A stretch of 64,000 bases of DNA from M55B154 sp964486725. Its GTDB lineage: Bacteria > Spirochaetota > UBA4802 > UB4802. Shown piece by piece: positions 16,314 to 24,650 of this stretch (the stretch's first letter is position 1; every line of letters starts with the position of its first letter). Below the pieces are notes generated by a model. The model was not told the origin of the DNA, searched no databases, and was given only the letters and a program-made list of their open reading frames with translations. A program made the position numbers and the translations under genes. Location: positions 3,229 to 67,228 of the forward strand of contig CAZAOK010000007.1 in the NCBI GenBank assembly GCA_964486725.1, written 5' to 3'.

Positions 16314-16601
16314 ATGGGAAATGGTTCTTCGGATAAGAAAGTTGGCGAATTCCTTGTAGATAACAGTATAATAACAGGATACCAGCTGCAGGACGCATTG
16401 GATATGCAAAAAGATAATCCCGAGCGACGTGTAGGAGAAATACTGGTTACACAGGGGGTGTTGACAAAGGAAGAGTTGATTATGGCATTGGAAATGTACC
16501 TGATGGCAACCGATACACAACCAATGTTCGTTGATGAATGGCTCGACCAGGAAGAAGTGGATATGCTGATGAGCAGGTTTAATGACAGTACATCGAAATA
16601 G
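16314..16601 (+). CDS. stand-alone MshEN/GspE-N-like domain protein
   Basis: 95 residues, starting at ATG 16314 with GGAG 9 bases upstream. Two tandem motifs about 35 residues apart fit the MshEN pattern (K/R-hydrophobic-G-x-x-L-x-x-x-x-x-hydrophobic): KKVGEFLVDNSIITGYQLQDAL and RRVGEILVTQGVLTKEELIMAL. In type II secretion and MSHA ATPases this N-terminal domain can bind cyclic di-GMP. Here no ATPase follows, so the protein could be a small c-di-GMP sensor or adaptor. The second motif has the conserved Arg; the first has Lys. The acidic C-terminal tail (DEWLDQEEVDMLMSRF) is not part of the known domain. The c-di-GMP role is inferred. Confidence 0.65.
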   Translation: MGNGSSDKKVGEFLVDNSIITGYQLQDALDMQKDNPERRVGEILVTQGVLTKEELIMALEMYLMATDTQPMFVDEWLDQEEVDMLMSRFNDSTSK

Positions 16602-16683
16602 TACTGGTTACTGAAAAATATACATATCTTGCAGGATGTAAAAAAGTCTTGACAAAAGAGGATACATTTTAAGAATATGCGCC

Positions 16684-17100
16684 ATGATTGAATTTGAAGA
16701 TAAAACATGTTTTGGCTGTGGAAAAGAAAATGAGCGTGGACTTCGTCTTGAACTCAGTTTTGACGAAGACACACGAACTGCGTTTGGTGAATTCGTAGCC
16801 GATCAGAGCCTTGAAGGTCCTCCAAATATTATACATGCTGGAATCATCTGTGCTATTCTGGATGAAACCATGATGACGGTCAATAAGTACATGGAAAATG
16901 TTGCCCTTACAGGCGAGTTGACCGTGCGGTATCTTCAGCCCGCCTTTATTGATGAGAACCTGTATATCCGTGGCTGGTATGTGAAGAAGAACAAACGAGT
17001 CATCGAAAACCGGGCCGAGATTGAAAATGAAATGGGTAAAATAGTGGCCCGAGCCAAAGGTAAATACATTGAAGTAGATGATTTACCCCAGCCCGAGTAA
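16684..17100 (+). CDS. hotdog-fold thioesterase, PaaI-like
   Basis: 138 residues with the arrangement of PaaI/4HBT-type acyl-CoA thioesterases: an N-terminal CFGCGKENERGL segment, then PPNIIHAGIICAILDETM, where the HAG/A-x-x-D-E region forms the active site, then LTVRYLQPA. The N-terminal CxxC-x-x-x-x-x-GL segment is common in one subgroup of these proteins. It likely hydrolyses a short acyl-CoA in the cytoplasm; the substrate is unknown. The tRNA-Leu gene begins 8 bases after its stop codon. Confidence 0.8.
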   Translation: MIEFEDKTCFGCGKENERGLRLELSFDEDTRTAFGEFVADQSLEGPPNIIHAGIICAILDETMMTVNKYMENVALTGELTVRYLQPAFIDENLYIRGWYVKKNKRVIENRAEIENEMGKIVARAKGKYIEVDDLPQPE

Positions 17101-17108
17101 AAATAAAA

Positions 17109-17192
17109 GCCGAAGTGGTGGAACTGGTAGACGCAGCGGACTCAAAATCCGCCGGGGGAAACCCTGTGAGGGTTCGAGTCCCTCCTTCGGCA
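17109..17192 (+). tRNA. tRNA-Leu (anticodon CAA)
   Basis: 84 nt. Acceptor arms GCCGAAG and CTTCGGC pair exactly, with discriminator A. The anticodon stem GCGGA/TCCGC holds the loop CTCAAAA, giving anticodon CAA (reads UUG). The long variable arm is typical of class II tRNA-Leu, and the T loop has GTTCGAGTC. CCA is not encoded. Confidence 0.95.
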
Positions 17193-17208
17193 CAATGCTG
17201 TAGTGATA

Positions 17209-17240
17209 ATAAAAGCCTCTCAATAGTGAGAGGCTTTTAT
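17209..17240 (+). terminator. intrinsic terminator after tRNA-Leu
   Basis: A 14-bp perfect stem (ATAAAAGCCTCTCA with its complement) around the loop ATAG, ending in TTTTAT. Confidence 0.85.
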
Positions 17241-17253
17241 AGTATTATGAAAA

Positions 17254-17337
17254 GGGACAGATACGTAGTACACCACGGGGGTGGGTTTAAGGGGATATTG
17301 TGAAGGTTTCCGGATGGGAGTGTGACATGTCTGTCCC
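17254..17337. repeat. REP-like inverted-repeat segment
   Basis: GGGACAGA at 17254-17261 and TCTGTCCC at 17330-17337 bound an 84-base G-rich segment without a gene. GGGACAGATACGTA-type ends often accompany REP/RAYT elements, but no transposase is present. It ends 3 bases before the stop of the next gene. Confidence 0.35.
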
Positions 17338-17340
17338 CTG

Positions 17341-17574
17341 TCAGGCTTTTGTTGCAGGTAACAAATCAGATATATCGCATAATCCGGATGTAGTGGAAGA
17401 AACTAGTTTGCCTTCAAACATGGTGATAACAAGTGAGAGAAGGTGTGAATCCTGATAGTATTCTTCCGGATCATGGACAGGTACTGATTTTCCTTTTTTA
17501 CTATTCGAATATACATGTCTTTGCCCGGGATTCGTATAATGACGCATATGGTATTTTCCTTCATGTGGTATCAT
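17341..17574 (-). CDS. small conserved-looking protein of unknown function
   Basis: 77 residues starting at ATG 17574 with AAGGAG 5 bases upstream, which supports a real gene. It is hydrophilic and rich in His, Tyr and Ser near the N-terminus (KYHMRHYTNPGQRHVYSNS), with a short hydrophobic stretch (LLSLVITMFEGKL). No signal peptide or known motif. It is divergent from the ClpX-like gene, with a MITE copy in the shared upstream region. Confidence 0.5.
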   Translation of the reverse strand: MIPHEGKYHMRHYTNPGQRHVYSNSKKGKSVPVHDPEEYYQDSHLLSLVITMFEGKLVSSTTSGLCDISDLLPATKA

Positions 17575-18011
17575 AATACTCCTTACTTTTTCTGGGCATA
17601 ATTAACTAACGGGTATATAGTATATATATGTGTAGTATTTTCAAGTATTTTTTTCTTTTTTAGCGTGTTTTTTTATTTTGAGAGTGGCCACTCAGCTATG
17701 ACTAAAATATTGATCATTTACTTCATATTATTCATTTTAGAATAATTTTGATTATTCTAAAATGACAGCTGGGTAATTACTTTTAAGAATACTATATAGA
17801 AGGATGAAATCAGCAGGGTAGTATTTTCCAATAGAGGGAATGTTATATGGATTGAAGACGCTGGATGCTTAAAGTACGTAACTTTCAGCTGGAACATATT
17901 TCATAATGGATAAGCTGAAAAGTGTTCGATTTTTATGATGACCATGTTGACGGCATGATATTAAATCAATACCTTGTAATTAATTATACCTACTGAGAAA
18001 TGGAGTATCGA
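17575..18011. other. intergenic region carrying MITE copy A
   Basis: About 435 bases between divergent genes. Apart from the element at 17684-17780 and A+T-rich sequence I see no gene. Promoters for both flanking genes should lie here, but no convincing pair stands out. Confidence 0.5.
17684..17780. mobile_element. MITE copy A (97 bp, lacks the central G+C hairpin)
   Basis: Left end GTGGCCACTCAGCTATGAC and right end ATGACAGCTGGGTAATTAC match the ends of copies B-D. Flanking octamers TTTTGAGA (17676-17683) and TTTTAAGA (17781-17788) agree at 7 of 8 positions, as expected for an ageing target duplication. Inside, TTTTAGAATAAT (17735-17746) pairs with 17751-17762. The G+C-rich central hairpin of the other copies is missing. 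Confidence 0.75.
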
Positions 18012-19505
18012 ATGAGTAAACCATATTATGATCCTAGTAAAGATTTTGATGAACTGCTTAAAAATGAGTTCAAAGAAGGTGCACAGGCTGATGCGGAGCA
18101 AACCGGCGCGAAACCAGGTACCGATGGAGATAAAACTTCAGAGTTCAATTTTGATATAAAACCTGAGGAGCTTGAAAGCTACTTAAACAGGTATGTTATT
18201 GGCCAGGAAGAGGCCATAGAAGTGATAGCAACCAAGGTGTGCACCCACTTTAACCGGATGAATATTGAACATCAAATTCCTGAAGATGAAAAAATACTGG
18301 GGAACATCAAGAGTAACATGCTGTTGATTGGACCTACCGGTGTTGGGAAAACATATATTATCAAGCTGATTGCAAAAAGGATCGGTGTTCCCTTCGTTAA
18401 GGCTGATGCCACCAAGTTCAGCGAAACGGGATATGTGGGTGGTGACGTGGAGGACCTGGTCAGGGAGATGGTGCACGAGGCAGATGGTGATATTCACAGG
18501 GCCGAATACGGAATCATTTACCTTGACGAGATCGATAAGATCGCCGCAACTGGCAGTTCCAGCGGGCCCGATGTCTCAAGAAGCGGTGTGCAGAGAAACC
18601 TTCTCAAGTTGATGGAAGACGCCGAGGTCGATCTGAAAACCCCCCATGACCTGGCTTCACAGGTGGAAGCAGCCATGGAAGCGCAGAGAACAGGTAAAGT
18701 ATCGCGTAAAAAGATCAATACGCGAAATATTCTTTTTATTGTTTCTGGTGCCTTTGGGGAGCTTGACAATATCATTAATAAAAGGATGAACAGGCAGCCT
18801 ATAGGTTTTGGTAAAGACAAGGCGGTAAGCCTTGAAAAACAGGACACATTAAAGCAGGTGAGAACCGAAGATCTTATCGAATTTGGTTTTGAATCTGAAT
18901 TTATCGGACGGCTTCCGGTAACAATCGTGTTGAATGACCTGAAAGAAGAAGGACTGTACAGGATTTTAAAAAGCAAGTACAGTACAGTGGTTCTTGGTAA
19001 GAAAATGGATTTCAGGGCATACGGGATTGACCTGGAATTCAAGGATGACGCGTTGCGTATTCTGGCAAACAGGGCATATCATGAAAAGACAGGGGCAAGG
19101 GGGCTGCTGAGTGTATTTGAGAAAACCCTTATCAAGTTTGAGAAAACCCTGCCCTCAACTGATGTGAAAAAACTGGTAGTAGATAAAGAGACGGTTGATG
19201 ATCCATCTGAAGTGCTTAAAAAACTACTTCTCAATGATAATATTAAGGGATTTCAGAAAAACTTTCTTCTTGAACATGGAATATACCTGGATTTTGAAAA
19301 GGAAGCCCTGGAGCAGATACAGGAAAAAGCACGCAACGAGGGGAAGAGTATCCGCCAGGTATGCCAGGACCTGTTTCATGATTATCCTTACGCGCTGCAG
19401 TTGATGAACCAGGATCATTTTACCATTCCAGCCGAGGCGGTGGTGAAGTCGCAGGAATATATCGACGAATACGTGAGAAAGAATTACAAGTCGGATCAGT
19501 CTTAA
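18012..19505 (+). CDS. ClpX-like AAA+ unfoldase lacking the zinc domain
   Basis: About 497 residues, starting at ATG 18012 with GGAG 6 bases upstream (the ATG at 18000 would put that site inside the gene). Walker A GPTGVGKT (about 107-114), Walker B IIYLDEIDK (about 168-176), the ClpX pore loop GYVG and the ClpP-docking IGF (RQPIGFGKD) are all present, followed by sensor 2 KTGARGL. The N-terminal zinc-binding domain of ClpX is absent, replaced by an acidic leader of about 55 residues, and an extra 70-residue C-terminal helical tail is added. It may load substrates onto ClpP with different adaptors. The gene stands alone, followed by a terminator; there is no clpP nearby. Confidence 0.85.
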   Translation: MSKPYYDPSKDFDELLKNEFKEGAQADAEQTGAKPGTDGDKTSEFNFDIKPEELESYLNRYVIGQEEAIEVIATKVCTHFNRMNIEHQIPEDEKILGNIKSNMLLIGPTGVGKTYIIKLIAKRIGVPFVKADATKFSETGYVGGDVEDLVREMVHEADGDIHRAEYGIIYLDEIDKIAATGSSSGPDVSRSGVQRNLLKLMEDAEVDLKTPHDLASQVEAAMEAQRTGKVSRKKINTRNILFIVSGAFGELDNIINKRMNRQPIGFGKDKAVSLEKQDTLKQVRTEDLIEFGFESEFIGRLPVTIVLNDLKEEGLYRILKSKYSTVVLGKKMDFRAYGIDLEFKDDALRILANRAYHEKTGARGLLSVFEKTLIKFEKTLPSTDVKKLVVDKETVDDPSEVLKKLLLNDNIKGFQKNFLLEHGIYLDFEKEALEQIQEKARNEGKSIRQVCQDLFHDYPYALQLMNQDHFTIPAEAVVKSQEYIDEYVRKNYKSDQS

Positions 19506-19554
19506 GATCATAATAGGTTCTTTGATTGAGCAGGACTGAACACTCGGAATACGG

Positions 19555-19595
19555 GGAGAAGCCTTATATTGAAAATAAAGGCTTCTCCTGTTTTT
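19555..19595 (+). terminator. intrinsic terminator after the ClpX-like gene
   Basis: An 11-bp stem GGAGAAGCCTT/AAGGCTTCTCC (19555-19565 with 19578-19588), followed by TGTTTTT. Confidence 0.85.
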
Positions 19596-19621
19596 GAACA
19601 AGATGTTGTTGGTAAAAAAAT

Positions 19622-20146
19622 CTAATCAATCCGCTTGAAACTGTTGCGGTACTGGTCAGTAAGGTCAACGTACACCTGTTTGGCCAGATTCCACGTTTCT
19701 GTGTGCCTGTCCTGCACCTTTCCTATTTCTTTTGCGGGTGAACCCGCATAGATGGTTTCAGCGGGAACCTTCAGCCTGTTGACCACCAGTGCCTGCTCGG
19801 CGATTATGGCCCAGCGGCCGATTTCGGAGTAATCGCAGATCATCGCCTGCATGCCGATTACTGCCAGGTCGCCTATGGTGGCATTGTGAATCATGGCCAT
19901 GTGACCTATGGTTACCCGTTCGCCGATTATGGTTTCACCCATCGGGCGGGCATGAATGGTTACACCTTCTTCCACCGCTGTTTCATCGCCGATGATGATA
20001 GTACCGTAATCACCCCGTAGTATCGCGCCAAATCCGATATAACAATTCTTTCCGATTCTAACATCACCGATAATCTCGGCGGAGGGTGCTATCCAGGTTC
20101 CTTTACCTACCTGTGGTTTGCGGGTGTTGATTTCATATAATGGCAT
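19622..20146 (-). CDS. gamma-carbonic-anhydrase-like hexapeptide protein (CamH/YrdA/PaaY group)
   Basis: 174 residues built almost entirely of hexapeptide repeats forming a left-handed beta-helix trimer. Metal-binding histidines are at H65 (TIHARP), H82 and H87 (IGHMAMIHN). Unlike the Cam protein at 4936-5556, it lacks the acidic loop and the proton-shuttle Glu, placing it in the CamH/YrdA/PaaY group, whose members are weak anhydrases, thioesterases or of unknown activity. Last gene of a minus-strand run (M50 protease, lipoprotein, SDR, this gene), 80 bases after the SDR. The window thus has two different gamma-class proteins. Confidence 0.85.
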   Translation of the reverse strand: MPLYEINTRKPQVGKGTWIAPSAEIIGDVRIGKNCYIGFGAILRGDYGTIIIGDETAVEEGVTIHARPMGETIIGERVTIGHMAMIHNATIGDLAVIGMQAMICDYSEIGRWAIIAEQALVVNRLKVPAETIYAGSPAKEIGKVQDRHTETWNLAKQVYVDLTDQYRNSFKRID

Positions 20147-20225
20147 GTATACCTCCCGTTATTATATATTGTAAAAATCCGCAAGTATCGCATTATGACT
20201 TTGTGGTAACGGGAGGTCAATTGAT

Positions 20226-21002
20226 TTACTTCTGAAGGGCTTTCACCACAATGGCGCCGGCCCGGGTTGTCATGGTTTTGGAAAAAAACCTGGGCATAAA
20301 TGACATTATCTTGTTGGAAAGACCTGCAACAACCTTTGGCTTTTTCCCAAGTGTATTTAATCCCAGGCGTGCAACTTTGTGGGGACTCATGCCGGCGTTT
20401 TTTGTGCCTGCTACTTCCTGGAATTCAGTTATGGTTGCACCGGGGCATAGGGCCAGTACGTCAACCCCCAGTGGTTTCAACTCGTGCCAGAGTGACATGG
20501 TGAAGTTGAGAACGTATACCTTTGACGCGGAGTAGTTGGCCCATCCCGGCATGGGAAGAAAAGATGTCAGTGATGAAACATTGATTATGCCTCCACTGCC
20601 ACGGGCTGCTAGTTTATTGCCGAAAATATGGGACAACACAGCCACAGTTCGCACGTTCAGGTTTACCTGGCTGATCTCTTTCTCCAGATCGTTGTCAATG
20701 AAGGGGCCTGTTGTGGCGAAACCGGCGTTATTGACAAGAAGCCCCACATCAAGGCCTTCAATTTCCGGCAGCAGGGTGGCCATGAAGTTTTCATGGGAAA
20801 GGTCAACACTGATGGTTCGGGTATCGACGCCGTGCTGCTCACGGATCTGCCGGGCAAGGGCGTCCAGCCGTTCCTTTCGCCGGGCTGCCATAACGACGTG
20901 TAATCCCCTTTCTGCAAGCTGCAGCGCGAATTGTTCCCCTATGCCCGATGAGGCACCGGTTACCAGGGCCCATGGGCCGTATTTATCAATAAATGATTTC
21001 AT
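20226..21002 (-). CDS. short-chain dehydrogenase/reductase
   Basis: 258 residues, starting at ATG 21002 with GGAGG 6 bases upstream; a longer frame to 21053 lacks a site. Classical SDR motifs: cofactor-binding TGASSGIG (TGxxxGxG), NNAG, catalytic Ser (NVSSLTS) and YSASK (YxxxK). An Arg after the second strand (AARRKER) suggests NADPH. The C-terminal region with a hydrophobic MSFMPRFF segment is typical of the DltE-like or sterol-type group. Substrate unknown. Lies between the lipoprotein and the CamH-like gene. Confidence 0.85.
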   Translation of the reverse strand: MKSFIDKYGPWALVTGASSGIGEQFALQLAERGLHVVMAARRKERLDALARQIREQHGVDTRTISVDLSHENFMATLLPEIEGLDVGLLVNNAGFATTGPFIDNDLEKEISQVNLNVRTVAVLSHIFGNKLAARGSGGIINVSSLTSFLPMPGWANYSASKVYVLNFTMSLWHELKPLGVDVLALCPGATITEFQEVAGTKNAGMSPHKVARLGLNTLGKKPKVVAGLSNKIMSFMPRFFSKTMTTRAGAIVVKALQK

Positions 21003-21120
21003 GCAGTTCCTCCATGTTTTGGATAAGATAATAGCTGATCTGGATTCATCCATGTACTTGTTGGATGAATATATATGATACTATACATTCATTGATGGAA
21101 CAAGAAGAATTACCGGGTTG

Positions 21121-22071
21121 CTAGAATTCAGCGGGTCGCGGGAAGATAATCATACAACCGTGCTCTCCTCCCTCGCGGGAACGAAAGGAGTTGCCGTTAC
21201 TGTCAAGTAACAGGAATACCGTGCTGCGGTACATGAAAAGTCCTTCGGCAAATCCGTAGCCTCTGGCAGAGGTGTACAGGCTGCTGGTGACCCCTGCGAA
21301 AGACAGGGTGGCCAGTACATGTGAGGTTCGGGGATCGAGTTTTATTATGGTTCGTTTCTTTCGGTATACCAGGTACAGGGCTCCCTTTTCATAGTAGAGG
21401 TCAGAGATGTCACATTGGGGATCGTTGAGAAGGGTCTGCAGGTCAATATGTGATATTGTCTTCAGTGTGTTTTGATGTCTTGTGAGTACATATACCAGCG
21501 CCCTGTTGCGTTCGTTGGCGATATACCAGGTGTTTTTATCCTGGTCTACGGCGATGCCCTCAAACCCGGCATTGGATTCATCTGAGAAGGTGATTCCATG
21601 TTTCAGATTATACTTCCCGATGTCGTGGGTGAGGGGGGTAACAATGCCATCGTTATTTACAATGTAGATATTTCTGTTTCGTTCATCCACCAGGGCCACC
21701 CCGTCCCCCGCCAGGGACATGCCTTCGAGGTCGAGTTTGTGTGACATGGACCTGGTAAGGCTTTCAGGAAAATGCAGGGGGAGGGCTACCTTCGCGGTAT
21801 AGGTGCGTCCCCCGGGGTGCAGGCTGTAAATGCGCTGCTGCGTTGGGTCATCGCTCACGAAATACACGGTGTTGTTCTTTACCAGCATTCCCGACGGTTC
21901 AAGTGAGGGGTCGCAATCGGCGCACCCTATGGGGTGAATGGTGCTGGTAAAGGGGGTGGCGCTGTATCGATCCGGGGTGCTGCCAGCGCGGGGGGGCTGC
22001 TCCGGTGTTTTGCAGGACAGGAGGGCAGCCAGCAGTAGCAGGGGAATGATATGGGTGAACACTCGTATCAT
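21121..22071 (-). CDS. beta-propeller lipoprotein
   Basis: 316 residues, starting at ATG 22071, whose first bases overlap the TGA of the M50 protease gene (ATGA), so the two are co-translated. The signal sequence ends in the lipobox LAALLSC. The mature part has repeated strand patterns with an acidic core (DLEGMSLAGDGVALVDERN, GFEGIAVDQDKNTWYIANE), as in the SdiA-regulated/phytase-like propeller family. It probably sits in the envelope; catalytic activity is not evident. An upstream in-frame start at 22122 would destroy the lipoprotein signal. Confidence 0.7.
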   Translation of the reverse strand: MIRVFTHIIPLLLLAALLSCKTPEQPPRAGSTPDRYSATPFTSTIHPIGCADCDPSLEPSGMLVKNNTVYFVSDDPTQQRIYSLHPGGRTYTAKVALPLHFPESLTRSMSHKLDLEGMSLAGDGVALVDERNRNIYIVNNDGIVTPLTHDIGKYNLKHGITFSDESNAGFEGIAVDQDKNTWYIANERNRALVYVLTRHQNTLKTISHIDLQTLLNDPQCDISDLYYEKGALYLVYRKKRTIIKLDPRTSHVLATLSFAGVTSSLYTSARGYGFAEGLFMYRSTVFLLLDSNGNSFRSREGGEHGCMIIFPRPAEF

Positions 22072-23000
22072 GGCAGTGTTACCGGTACTGGTATGAATGT
22101 GAGTATGAAAATAATGACGCATGACCAGCCCATGACGCGCTCCCCCTTGGTGAGGGGGGTGGGATCGTCAACGGGTGGATGACCGATCATGAGAAACAAA
22201 AGTACCAGGATGATCCAGACTATCCAGCCAGGCCATATGAAGGAAAGAACAATCAGGGCGGCGAAGGCTGCCCAGCCGAAGTACAGCTGGTTGCGTCCTA
22301 TCAGGGCGTAGAGGATATGGCTGCCGTCCAGTTGTCCCATGGGCATCAGGTTGAGGCTGGTGACCAGGAAGCCGATCCAGCCGGCCCAGGCGTATGATGA
22401 AAGGAAGACGTCCTGCCCCTGCGGTATTGTGCCCAGTATGATCTTTACCAGGAAGGCAAACAGCAGTGAATCGCCGAATATGGGGACAAATGCTCCCGGT
22501 TTCATCTCGGGGAGGGGGCGTATCTCTGACAGGTGGAGGCCGATTATCACGGCGGCGATGCTCAACGCGAATCCAACAAGGGGACCCATGGCGCCGATGT
22601 ACAGGAGTGCCCGCCGGCTTCTGATGGGAGACTTGATCTTGATGACCGCCCCCATGGTTCCGATGATGGAGGGGAATGGGATAAAATATGGCAGCGTGGC
22701 TTTTACGCGGAAACGACGGGCAGCCAGGTAATGGCCCATCTCGTGGGACAATAGTATGGCCATGATGGTGAGTGAAAAGGGAAGCCCGCTTATTATAATC
22801 TCCACAATACTGTCCCCGCCGGATGTGCCGGCAAGGGTTGTGGTGATGAGGGTGATGATGAGAAGAAAGAGGTTCACTTTCCACCTGGTTGGTTCATGGG
22901 TTTCTTCTTCAAACACGGGTGACCGGGGGCGTATGAAGCGGGGGTTCATGTTCAGGGTGCTGAAGTATCGTTTGAAAAAGGCAGTGAGTTTTCGTCGCAT
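22068..23000 (-). CDS. M50-family (site-2 protease-like) membrane metalloprotease
   Basis: About 310 residues with six or more membrane segments. The zinc site is clear: HEMGH (HExxH) in an early helix and NLMPMGQLDGSH (N-x-x-P-x-x-x-L-D-G) in a later one, as in the EcsP/YwhC-like branch without PDZ domains. It should cut proteins within the membrane. I prefer the ATG at 23000 (AAGGAG about 10 bases upstream); the frame is open to 23066. First gene of the operon with a lipoprotein, an SDR and a CamH-like protein. No anti-sigma factor or obvious substrate is adjacent. Confidence 0.85.
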   Translation of the reverse strand: MRRKLTAFFKRYFSTLNMNPRFIRPRSPVFEEETHEPTRWKVNLFLLIITLITTTLAGTSGGDSIVEIIISGLPFSLTIMAILLSHEMGHYLAARRFRVKATLPYFIPFPSIIGTMGAVIKIKSPIRSRRALLYIGAMGPLVGFALSIAAVIIGLHLSEIRPLPEMKPGAFVPIFGDSLLFAFLVKIILGTIPQGQDVFLSSYAWAGWIGFLVTSLNLMPMGQLDGSHILYALIGRNQLYFGWAAFAALIVLSFIWPGWIVWIILVLLFLMIGHPPVDDPTPLTKGERVMGWSCVIIFILTFIPVPVTLP

Positions 23001-23066
23001 CAGTTCCGGTCTCCTTCCATTGATCGTGCTGTTGGTCATTATGCATGGTTTCTGTTTTGAGGGCAA

Positions 23067-23404
23067 TTATTATTATATAGTGCTGGTGGGAGGGTAGCAG
23101 GGTTAATAAATGGAATTAAGTGAAAGGTGAAAAGTTAGTAGTGACGAGTGATCAGTTCACTTCTCACGGCTCACTATTCACTAATCATTCATATGATATT
23201 ATAAACTTTTTTGGATTGTTAATAATGATTTATAGACATAAAATAAATTATGATGGTTTTTCCCAAAATTCCGGAATGAGCCTGTAAATTTATTTTTTTC
23301 AAAAAAATACACACTACACATAAATGTAGCTAAACATAGATGTAGTTGTGACGATACTATTAGTAGAAGTTGTGCGCAGAATAATGAGTAAAGAGGTGAT
23401 ATGT
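23067..23404. other. intergenic region with a GTGA-rich inverted repeat
   Basis: About 340 bases between divergent genes. At 23119-23190 there are runs of GTGA/AGTGA followed by TCAC/CACT repeats, of the kind that folds on itself and is scattered in many genomes. At 23310-23345 a CTACA/TGTAG palindrome and a repeated ATGTAG precede the flgM-like gene. No gene is seen. Confidence 0.4.
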
Positions 23405-23788
23405 ATGAAGATATACCAGTTTAGTGGAACAACACCGAGAAATATTCCCCAATTTGATCAGCCTGACGGCAACAGGCGGTCACGCACCTTTTTAAGGAAG
23501 GCAAGCGGGGGAGAGGATATTGTGGAGATATCCAGTGAAGCCCGTCGTCTCTACCAGTTAAAATCAAACGTGGAATTAGACAGGGCCAGGATCTTGAAAA
23601 TAGCAAGGGACTACGAACCTGTAATAAGGGAATTGCTGCAACGGGGAAATGAACAGCAGGGAACTCCCGAGAGGGCTTTGAAGCTTGCTGAATTACGTGA
23701 CGCTGTTCATAACGGCAGGTATGATTTTAACCGGTCTGATGCCCTTTCTGACGCTGCTGAAGTTCTGCTTTCCCAGTTTTCAGGTTAG
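23405..23788 (+). CDS. flgM: FlgM-like anti-sigma-28 factor
   Basis: 127 residues, starting at ATG 23405 with AGAGGTGAT 5 bases upstream. The C-terminal two thirds fits the FlgM pattern: GEDIVEISSEARRLYQL, then RALKLAELRDAVHNGRYDFNRSDALSDAAEVLL, matching the R-x-x-x-h-x-x-h-K-x-x-h-x-x-G-x-Y motif. FlgM holds the flagellar sigma factor FliA until the hook is finished. The N-terminal 35 residues are disordered-looking, as expected. No other flagellar gene is in the window, and flgM sits alone before the ribosomal operon, so the name rests on sequence pattern only. Confidence 0.6.
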   Translation: MKIYQFSGTTPRNIPQFDQPDGNRRSRTFLRKASGGEDIVEISSEARRLYQLKSNVELDRARILKIARDYEPVIRELLQRGNEQQGTPERALKLAELRDAVHNGRYDFNRSDALSDAAEVLLSQFSG

Positions 23789-24113
23789 TTTGTTCATCAC
23801 AGGGATGTGTAATCGATGGCACATGGATGTGCCTGTTCGTATATCCCCGCCACTTGATGTTTTTTCCCGTTTAAGAGGTACCCTCTTCCCGGAATTTTTG
23901 GAATGATAAATTATCGAGCGAAGCGGGCGGTTTCATGTATTTAAAGCTGTGTGATAGTATATACCACATATTTTTCTATATTGTATGTAATTAATCTTGA
24001 AAATTACAATGGCTGGCATACATTTGTCATTATCCATCCGGATAAAACCGGAGGGGAGATATTTTAGTGTCCCTGGTATTTTTTATTGACAAAAACAGGG
24101 GGCAACAGTAGTT
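23789..24113. other. intergenic region upstream of rplM
   Basis: About 325 bases with no convincing gene after flgM. A second TTGACA at 24086-24091 has no good -10 partner. I see no riboswitch or known ribosomal-protein leader. Confidence 0.4.
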
Positions 24114-24141
24114 TTGTTTTCCAATTCTTTTTGGATATAAT
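24114..24141 (+). promoter_or_regulatory. rplM-rpsI promoter
   Basis: TTGTTT at 24114-24119, a 16-base spacer and a perfect TATAAT at 24136-24141, ending 41 bases before the rplM start. Confidence 0.6.
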
Positions 24142-24182
24142 TGTGAAATTATACGCACGTGTAATATAAAGAGGACGAGACG

Positions 24183-24623
24183 ATGATAACGCGACAAAAA
24201 ACATTCTCATTGAAAGAATCCCAGATCGAGAAGAAATGGTATATCGTTGATGCCAGCGGCAAGATTCTTGGCAGGCTTGCGACGGAAGTTGCACGGGTTC
24301 TCCGTGGAAAGCATAAGCCGACCTTTACCCCTCACCTTGATAATGGTGATAACGTAATTATAATAAACGCGGACAAGGTTGTGCTGACCGGTAAAAAGGA
24401 ATTCCAGAAAGAATATTTCAAGCATACCCAGCATCCGGGTGGGAAGAAATTCATTAATATAGAGAAAATTAAAAGAGAAAATCCCACCTACATCGTGGAG
24501 CACGCGGTATGGGGAATGCTGCCGAAGAATAAGCTGGGGCGAAAAGTAATCAAAAACCTCAAGGTATATGCCGGTGAGGAACATCCGCATCAGCCGCAGA
24601 AACCCGAAGCGCTTGAACTGTAA
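24183..24623 (+). CDS. rplM: 50S ribosomal protein L13
   Basis: 146 residues, the normal length of L13. The conserved start region (WYIVDASGKILGRLATEVARVLRGKHKPTF) and end region (GMLPKNKLGRKVIKNLKVYAGEEHPH) are unmistakable. L13 binds 23S rRNA early in 50S assembly. It is followed by rpsI after 27 bases, the standard rplM-rpsI operon, with GAGGACG before the ATG and a TATAAT promoter upstream. Confidence 0.97.
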   Translation: MITRQKTFSLKESQIEKKWYIVDASGKILGRLATEVARVLRGKHKPTFTPHLDNGDNVIIINADKVVLTGKKEFQKEYFKHTQHPGGKKFINIEKIKRENPTYIVEHAVWGMLPKNKLGRKVIKNLKVYAGEEHPHQPQKPEALEL

Positions 24624-24650
24624 ACAGGAGAATTGTAAGAGGTACTTATA

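Noticed and set aside
17115..17303. A 62-codon frame starting MVELVDAADSKSAGG
   Set aside because: It is a translation of the tRNA-Leu(CAA) gene and its terminator, a well-known kind of false gene.
22168..22884. A 238-codon frame inside the M50 protease gene
   Set aside because: Same strand, different frame; His/Pro/Arg-rich composition typical of a shadow. The M50 frame has HExxH and N-x-x-P motifs.
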